Of a DNA stretch of 64,000 nucleotides, positions 58,059 to 64,000 are shown piece after piece. Source of the DNA: Rugalucina vietnamica. Its lineage: Eukaryota; Mollusca; Bivalvia; Lucinida; Lucinidae. Each line of letters begins with the position of its first letter. Position 1 is the first letter of the stretch. The stretch lies in the NCBI GenBank assembly GCA_964017185.1, contig OZ024879.1, positions 26,105,456 to 26,169,455 of the forward strand. Direction: 5' to 3'. The position numbers were made by a program, and so were the translations under genes. The notes under the pieces were generated by a model. The model ran no database searches. It saw nothing but the letters and a program-made list of their open reading frames with translations, and had not been told where the DNA came from.

Positions 58059-60297
58059 CAGGCGTCGCCAGTGGGAATGGAACCTGCACAGCAGAGGTAC
58101 ATAGCTAGTCAGAAGCCACATACTGGCGTCTCCAGTGGGAATGGAACCTGCACAGCAGAGGTACATAGCTAGTCAGAAGCCACATACAGGAGTCGCCAGT
58201 GGGAATGGAACCTGCACAGCAGAGGTACATAGCTAGTCAGAAGCCACATACTGGCGTCGCCAGTGGGAATGGAACCTGCACAGCAGAGGTACATAGCTAG
58301 TCAGAAGCCACATACTGGCGTCTCCAGTGGGAATGGAACCTGCACAGCAGAGGTACATAGCTAGTCAGAAGCCACATACTGGCGTCTCCAGTGGGAATGG
58401 AACCTGCACAGCAGAGGTACATAGCTAGTCAGAAGCCACATACTGGCGTCTCCAGTGGGAATGGAACCTGCACAGCAGAGGTACATAGCTAGTCAGAAGC
58501 CACATACTGGCGTCGCCAGTGGGAATGGAACCTGCACAGCAGAGGTACATAGCTAGTCAGAAGCCACATACTGGTGTCGCCAGTGGGAATGGAACCTGCA
58601 CAGCAGAGGTACATAGCTAGTCAGAAGCCACATACTGGCGTCTCCAGTGGGAATGGAACCTGCACAGCAGAGGTACATAGCTAGTCAGAAGCCACATACA
58701 GGCGTCGCCAGTGGGAATGGAACCTGCACAGCAGAGGTACATAGCTAGTCAGAAGCCACATACAGGCGTCGCCAGTGGGAATGGAACCTGCACAGCAGAG
58801 GTACATAGCTAGTCAGAAGCCACATACAGGCGTCTCCAGTGGGAATGGAACCTGCACAGCAGAGGTACATAGCTAGTCAGAAGCCACATACTGGTGTCGC
58901 CAGTGGGAATGGAACCTGCACAGCAGAGGTACATAGCTAGTCAGAAGCCACATACAGGCGTCTCCAGTGGGAATGGAACCTGCACAGCAGAGGTACATAG
59001 CTAGTCAGAAGCCACATACTGGCGTCTCCAGTGGGAATGGAACCTGCAAAGCAGAGGTACATAGCTAGTCAGAAGCCACATACAGGCGTCGCCAGTGGGA
59101 ATGGAACCTGCACAGCAGAGGTACATAGCTAGTCAGAAGCCACATACTGGCGTCGCCAGTGGGAATGGAACCTGCACAGCAGAGGTACATAGCTAGTCAG
59201 AAGCCACATACTGGCGTCGCCAGTGGGAATGGAATCTGCACAGCAGAGGTACATAGCTAGTCAGAAGCCACATACAGGCGTCGCCAGTGGGAATGGAACC
59301 TGCACAGCAGAGGTACATAGCTAGTCAGAAGCCACATACTGGCGTCGCCAGTGGGAATGGAACCTGCACAGCAGAGGTACATAGCTAGTCAGAAGCCACA
59401 TACAGGCGTCGCCAGTGGGAATGGAACCTGCACAGCAGAGGTACATAGCTAGTCAGAAGCCACATACTGGCGTCGCCAGTGGGAATGGAGCCTGCACAGC
59501 AGAGGTACATAGCTAGTCAGAAGCCACATACAGGCGTCGCCAGTGGGAATGGAACCTGCACAGCAGAGGTACATAGCTAGTCAGAAGCCACATACAGGCG
59601 TCGCCAGTGGGAATGGAACCTGCACAGCAGAGGTACATAGCTAGTCAGAAGCCACATACTGGCGTCGCCAGTGGGAATGGAACCTGCACAGCAGAGGTAC
59701 ATAGCTAGTCAGAAGCCACATACAGGCGTCGCCAGTGGGAATGGAACCTGCACAGCAGAGGTACATAGCTAGTCAGAAGCCACATACAGGCGTCGCCAGT
59801 GGGAATGGAACCTGCACAGCAGAGGTACATAGCTAGTCAGAAGCCACATACTGGCGTCGCCAGTGGGAATGGAACCTGCACAGCAGAGGTACATAGCTAG
59901 TCAGAAGCCACATACAGGCGTCGCCAGTGGGAATGGAACCTGCACAGCAGAGGTACATAGCTAGTCAGAAGCCACATACAGGCGTCGCCAGTGGGAATGG
60001 AACCTGCACAGCAGAGGTACATAGCTAGTCAGAAGCCACATACAGGCGTCGCCAGTGGGAATGGAACCTGCACAGCAGAGGTACATAGCTAGTCAGAAGC
60101 CACATACTGGCGTCTCCAGTGGGAATGGAACCTGCACAGCAGAGGTACATAGCTAGTCAGAAGCCAAATACTGGTGTCGCCAGTGGGAATGGAACCTGCA
60201 CAGCAGAGGTACATAGCTAGTCAGAAGCCACATACTGGCGTCTCCAGTGGGAATGGAACCTGCACAGCAGAGGTACATAGCTAGTCAGAAGCCACAT
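58059..60297. repeat. 64-bp minisatellite (about 35 units)
   Basis: The unit has GGCGTCGCCAGTGGGAATGG, AACCTGCACAGCAGAGGTAC and ATAGCTAGTCAGAAGCCACA. Variation is mostly at two sites (CATACAGGCG/CATACTGGCG and GTCGCC/GTCTCC), in a patchy order. On the plus strand CATACAG/G and CAGAG/GTACAT look like 3' and 5' splice sites 35 bases apart. There are no unique spacers, so it is not a CRISPR array. Confidence 0.97.
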
Positions 60298-60639
60298 ACA
60301 ACCAAATTTTAATTCTAACACACCCTTCCCAGAAGCCAATGGTAAAGTGCAGTGATATATTGAGGTATAAATCACTGGGCGGGTTAGCGTGACATTACTT
60401 TGCGCTGTTTCGATGCCATTTTGATTAAATGATGACGTCAGCTATCCCATAAGTCATGTTACCTTGACCTTAGGCGGTGTAACGTCATTTCAACGCATTC
60501 AAAATGTATCAAACATATGTAAACATTTGCGGTACAGTCAAAAGTTTGGCGGGATTTCTTCAGTGCAATGGTGGAAAAGTTAAAGAAACTAAAGGTATAA
60601 AATGATTTTATTCCGTTTATTGTGTGTTAGAATCGAAAT

Positions 60640-60795
60640 ATATCAGCTCTAGTGCGTGAATTGTTGAGTAATATATCACTCTTTGTCAGTCAGTTGTACG
60701 AAGATAAATCACTCGTGCTGCGCCCTCGTGATTTGCTGTGCTTTACAACTGACCTCCAAACAGTGATATATTACTCAACAAATCACTTCTATTCT
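60640..60795. mobile_element. Foldback MITE-like inverted repeat
   Basis: TTGTTGAGTAATATATCACT then GTCAGTTGTA on the left is matched inversely by TACAACTGAC, then AGTGATATATTACTCAACAA on the right. The related AGTGATATATTGAGGTATAA at 60351 may be an outer end. Confidence 0.7.
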
Positions 60796-61224
60796 TAAAT
60801 AAAATGATTTTAAAACAACTTATGGAAACCTAAGGCCTTGGAATTACAAAATCAGGCTTGGCTGTCTCATTAACAGTGGGAGAAAAGTTCTCATCTTATG
60901 GTGCTTTACAGAGCAAAATTGAACTATATCAACGTTCAAATTCAGTCCAGCTTTACAAGAGTAGTTTGTGCAGCATTGATGCCGCGAAAAGTAGATGCAC
61001 AAAGAAGTCATTTAATGACACCCTAAAATTTTCAGAAGTGACTTACAGTTAAAAGTGTTATTTTTTAAGATTAGAGGCAGTAAACGGCAATGCAAACTAT
61101 TAAAGAAAGCGGTGTCTCCGATCCGACATGACAGAGAAACTGATGTCTGGGGCGTTTAAGATGTTATACTTGAAATGTTGAATTTGATGTTTTATTTGAG
61201 CCTTCATATGAGAAAACCAGCAAA

Positions 61225-61470
61225 GTGAGTTTCCGACCAGCTCCGACACAAACCGACCTTTACAATCACACAAGCAGGCTAGAGGCTTGAAAGTTTGATT
61301 TACGTAGAATCTAAGTAGCGAAAACAAGGACGCTGATCAGTTGTGCAATAATTGCACTGCTGATTTGAGTCTTTGTTTTCGCATATGCAGATAGGATGAT
61401 AACACTTTGACTTTGTAACTTGAACCACATGCAGTTTTTGACCAGCTCCGACACAAACCGACCTGTACAG
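61225..61470. repeat. Short direct repeat and foldback-like terminus
   Basis: GACCAGCTCCGACACAAACC occurs at about 61237 and 61440. Between them AAGTAGCGAAAACAAGGACG and TCTTTGTTTTCGCATATGCA form an inverted pair related to the element at 42304-42760. Confidence 0.6.
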
Positions 61471-61810
61471 TTCTGTCAGACCGATCTTTACTGCACTGAG
61501 TTGTTATAAGAGCCATACTACTAGCCAATCCCTATAGGAAAGGCTAATCATACAGAGCCGTATCTTAAGCCTGTATTGGCTAGGGATACGCGCCCGTATC
61601 TTTAGCCTATATTGGCTAGGGATACGGGCCCGTATCTCTAGCCACTGCCAATTTAAAAACCGCAAAATATTTTCCAAGTTTGATAAATAAGATGATAAGA
61701 GACAGATCACCACTGTGTTTGCAAGTATCATTTATTGATTGACTGATTGATTGATTTCGGTATCACAGATTATCAAAGCATATATATGAGCTTTTGTTAT
61801 TATTGTGTTG

Positions 61811-62280
61811 AACTAGAAATTGGCTGCAAGCACGGCTTTCAGTATACCCCCCGCAAAATTATCTGAAGCTGACCAATAACTTCCTAAGTCAAACATGCAG
61901 AAAAATGTCAAAGATATCTTTTCAGCATTATAATCCTTCATGTACACCCCCAGTATGCCAGTCACACCTATAAGATATTAAAAGAATATATTGAAAGCTT
62001 GAGGTTGATTTCACTGTATGCACTATGATCATTGTTTATCATGAGAAATGGTAAAAAATTGGCTAAGTTAAATAAAAGCTACAAATTTGTCAATAATTAA
62101 ATATTCAGCATGAAAATTATTCATGCACATCTAAAATATATCTGGAACAAATCTACAAAGAATTTAAAAGAAACACTGGAAGCCCTAGGAGGAGTTGATT
62201 TCACAAAGTATGCACTACCAACCATTGTTGCATATAAGCAATGGTCAAGAAATGGTTATGTTGAAAAATGATGTAAAGGA
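61811..62280 (+). mobile_element. Dispersed element with internal units, copy 2
   Basis: Same start (AACTAGAAATTGGCTGCAAG) and internal order as 55385-56110, with fewer units. No coding capacity. Confidence 0.75.
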
Positions 62281-62507
62281 CCTCTGACGGTGGTAATGGG
62301 AGCCATAATGTATAGCTGCCTCAGATTTTGATAAAAATAAATGTTGGTCAAATGTTTCTGTTTTTGTATGCATGTTTGCTGGTAGTCCATAGTTTATGAT
62401 ATTGGATTGAGGTTCTTGTTTCTAAAGAAGTACTGCTTTATTTTTGGGTTAAAATGGGCATATTTTGTATTAAACATATAGAAAAATAGAACAGTATTTA
62501 TTTAACA

Positions 62508-62612
62508 TTGTTCCCCCCCGAGTCCTAAGAAATCCCTTTGCATATGAATGTATTGTCATATTATACATAATATATGTGAATGGCGTTCTGGGACTCGGGG
62601 GGGGGGGAACAG
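62508..62612. repeat. Short inverted-repeat element with G/C runs
   Basis: TTGTTCCCCCCCGAGTCC on the left and GGGACTCGGGGGGGGGGG followed by AACAG on the right are inverse, about 105 bp overall. A tiny foldback element. Confidence 0.6.
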
Positions 62613-62739
62613 TACCCTACAGCCCAAAATGTTATCTCAGTACCAGAGCCCAAGTATGTGAAAGTGTTTTTAACTTAAAACTAAAAAGAAAAGAAATCAG
62701 CAGTTAAGTTGTATGCCATATATGAGGGTCTGGATGGGG

Positions 62740-62925
62740 TATAATGATTAATGAATAATGGCCTAAAATTTTTAATGAGAGTGAATAAAGAGCAAAAAAT
62801 TTAATGATTAGTGAATAATAAGGTCCTAAAGAATAATGAATAACTGTAAAATTTTAATGAATAGCAGAGTAATATAATGAATAGTGAATAATAACATTTT
62901 AAAGAATAATGAATATGCTTAAATT
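62740..62925. repeat. AT-rich degenerate repeat of AATGAATA-type motifs
   Basis: Repeated AGTGAATAATGA, TTTTAATGA and GAATAATGAATA motifs. The same sequence type returns at 63918-64000. Confidence 0.7.
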
Positions 62926-63917
62926 TGACTATGAAATTGTCTTAGATGGCCTCCCTGACATTCCAGAATTTCATTTTTTTCTGGGGTCTGGACGCCCCCA
63001 GACCCGATTTAGTTCAAATGTTGTATTCATATTTCAGAAATCCTTGAATGTTTGGAAAGACATATGTCTGGAAGCCAAGCATGTAGGGGCTCACCTCATG
63101 GACCAATTGAAAAAGAAATGTGTCATTTGAAGGCAGAGAAAATAAATTAAATCATTCTGGATGTTTACTGAGCCAGATACTATTTCACTGTTTTGTTTGC
63201 TTATGTATATGTATTTTCTGTTCATTCTATTACTCCACTTTGTCCTTATTATGTTTGTTCCAATCCTATAATGATAATCTTTTCTGTGGATGGACATCAT
63301 CTTGCTTTTTTATATGACAGAACATAATTATAGTGTCTTTTGCAATCAGAAACAAGGCAGCACTAAGAACATTAATGCAAATCTATCTGGCAATATGTAT
63401 GGCGCTACATATTTTCTTCCTCGCTCGCTTTGCTCGCTCGGCATTTAAGACATTAATAAAATGTATTGTACAATCAGGTACAACCACAAATCCATACATC
63501 ACAAAGTATTCATAATGCTAACTAGTTTACTAAATAAAAACAACAGCATTTTATTATAACTTTTATCCCTGAAGTTGCATTTTTTTCTAATAACCTTTGG
63601 TATTCATAACAGAAGAGAAAGATTCAGGGTAAATCTTAGGGCGTATTCAGTATTTAAGGTGGAGGGGATTATACCCCCAACAGATTTAAAAGGGGATTTG
63701 CTATAAAAATCGGTATACTATTTCTACGAGGCTTTGTGGTCTAGTAGAGTATGTATGCTTCTCTCAAGATATTGATATCAAGGTTGCACTCAGCAGTCTA
63801 CAATCTAATATCATAGAACTAGTCCGTGTGGCTTGTGTTAAGGGATGCCTTAGGGGGGGGGGGAGGACACCTATTTGCTTATGGATATTAGCTGGGTGAA
63901 GAAGGCATGACTAGTAA
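62926..63917. other. Unassigned sequence
   Basis: Short open frames of 60-73 codons on both strands without recognisable families. CTCGCTCGCTTTGCTCGCTCG at 63420-63440 is a small simple repeat. No supported gene. Confidence 0.4.
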
Positions 63918-64000
63918 TTATCATATTTTAATGAATAATCGAGTTAATTTTAATGAATAAGCCAAAATTTTAATGACAGTGAATAAATGGCTAAATTTTT
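63918..64000. repeat. AT-rich AATGAATA-type repeat, truncated by the window edge
   Basis: TTTTAATGAATAATCGAG, TTTTAATGAATAAGCC and GACAGTGAATAAATGG match the motif family at 62740-62925. Confidence 0.65.

Larger units (their letters stand above)
56225..61670. mobile_element. 5.4-kb region bounded by inverted repeats of about 150 bp
   Basis: The left arm (about 56225-56375) has GGCAGTGGCTAGAGATACGG, ATATAGGCTAAAGATACGGG and TATAGGGATTGGCTAG. The right arm (about 61515-61670) has the same blocks inverted. The interior has no transposase. It contains the 64-bp minisatellite and short AT-rich frames, so the element design parallels 23393-27852. Whether the arms belong to one element or to two separate insertions cannot be told from one copy. 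Confidence 0.55.

Noticed and set aside
58059..60297. Regular direct repeats that might suggest a CRISPR array
   Set aside because: The repeats are head to tail with no unique spacers, and the DNA is eukaryotic; it is a minisatellite. The same applies to the 58-, 51-, 44-, 41- and 15-bp arrays.
60433..60440. CRE palindrome TGACGTCA near a GGCGGGA E2F-like site
   Set aside because: Isolated short motifs without an adjacent gene start; expected by chance at this length.

Overview
This is eukaryotic, intron-rich, repeat-dense animal DNA, most likely from a bivalve mollusc. No prokaryotic features are seen. The metazoan call rests on a WASHC2/FAM21 gene, a 28S rRNA fragment of animal type, tRNA-derived SINEs and a non-LTR reverse transcriptase relic. 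The bivalve call is an inference from dispersed elements with hairpin ends and internal tandem units, similar in design to the 'pearl' and Helitron-like elements known in bivalves.

One gene runs right to left (minus strand) through about 50 kb: WASHC2 (FAM21), the large tail subunit of the WASH actin-nucleating complex on endosomes. I could place eleven exons by splice sites and matching intron phase. In coding order they are 52056-51945, 50525-50437, 50016-49938, 42077-41940, 39302-39078 (the 3' end may extend to 38415), 28392-28240, 15775-15698, 15129-14985, 14631-13937, 8726-8604 and 2245-2156. They encode only part of the acidic tail, with repeated LF-acidic-LF ('LFa') motifs. The conserved N-terminal head should lie to the right of the window and the C-terminus to the left. 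Some internal exons may be missed.

The rest is mobile DNA and satellites. From the left: a truncated hairpin-ended element and a TA-flanked MITE (0.5-2.1 kb); 58-bp minisatellites (3.35-8.37 kb), one array split by a 1,471-bp TA-flanked transposon; nested elements (9.7-13.9 kb); WASHC2 exons among MITEs and a SINE (13.9-15.8 kb); a 2 kb tandem-unit element and a 9-bp-TSD element holding another insertion (15.8-20.8 kb); a 4.5 kb element with long inverted ends and a 15-bp minisatellite inside (23.4-27.9 kb); nested hairpin-ended elements (29.8-33.6 kb); a 51-bp coding/splice-site minisatellite broken by a hAT-like element and a 28S rRNA fragment (34.1-39.2 kb); MITEs and foldback elements (39.7-47.8 kb); a 740-bp tandem repeat (47.8-49.9 kb); a 41-bp splice-site minisatellite (50.9-51.9 kb); a LINE relic (53.6-54.1 kb); and a second long-inverted-end element with a 64-bp minisatellite (56.2-61.7 kb).

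The most unusual signal is that two minisatellites in the same gene were grown from the 3' ends of WASHC2 exons and carry the 5' splice site in nearly every copy. The 51-bp one keeps the reading frame and splice phase and could vary protein length. The 41-bp one carries stop codons and is a field of decoy donors.
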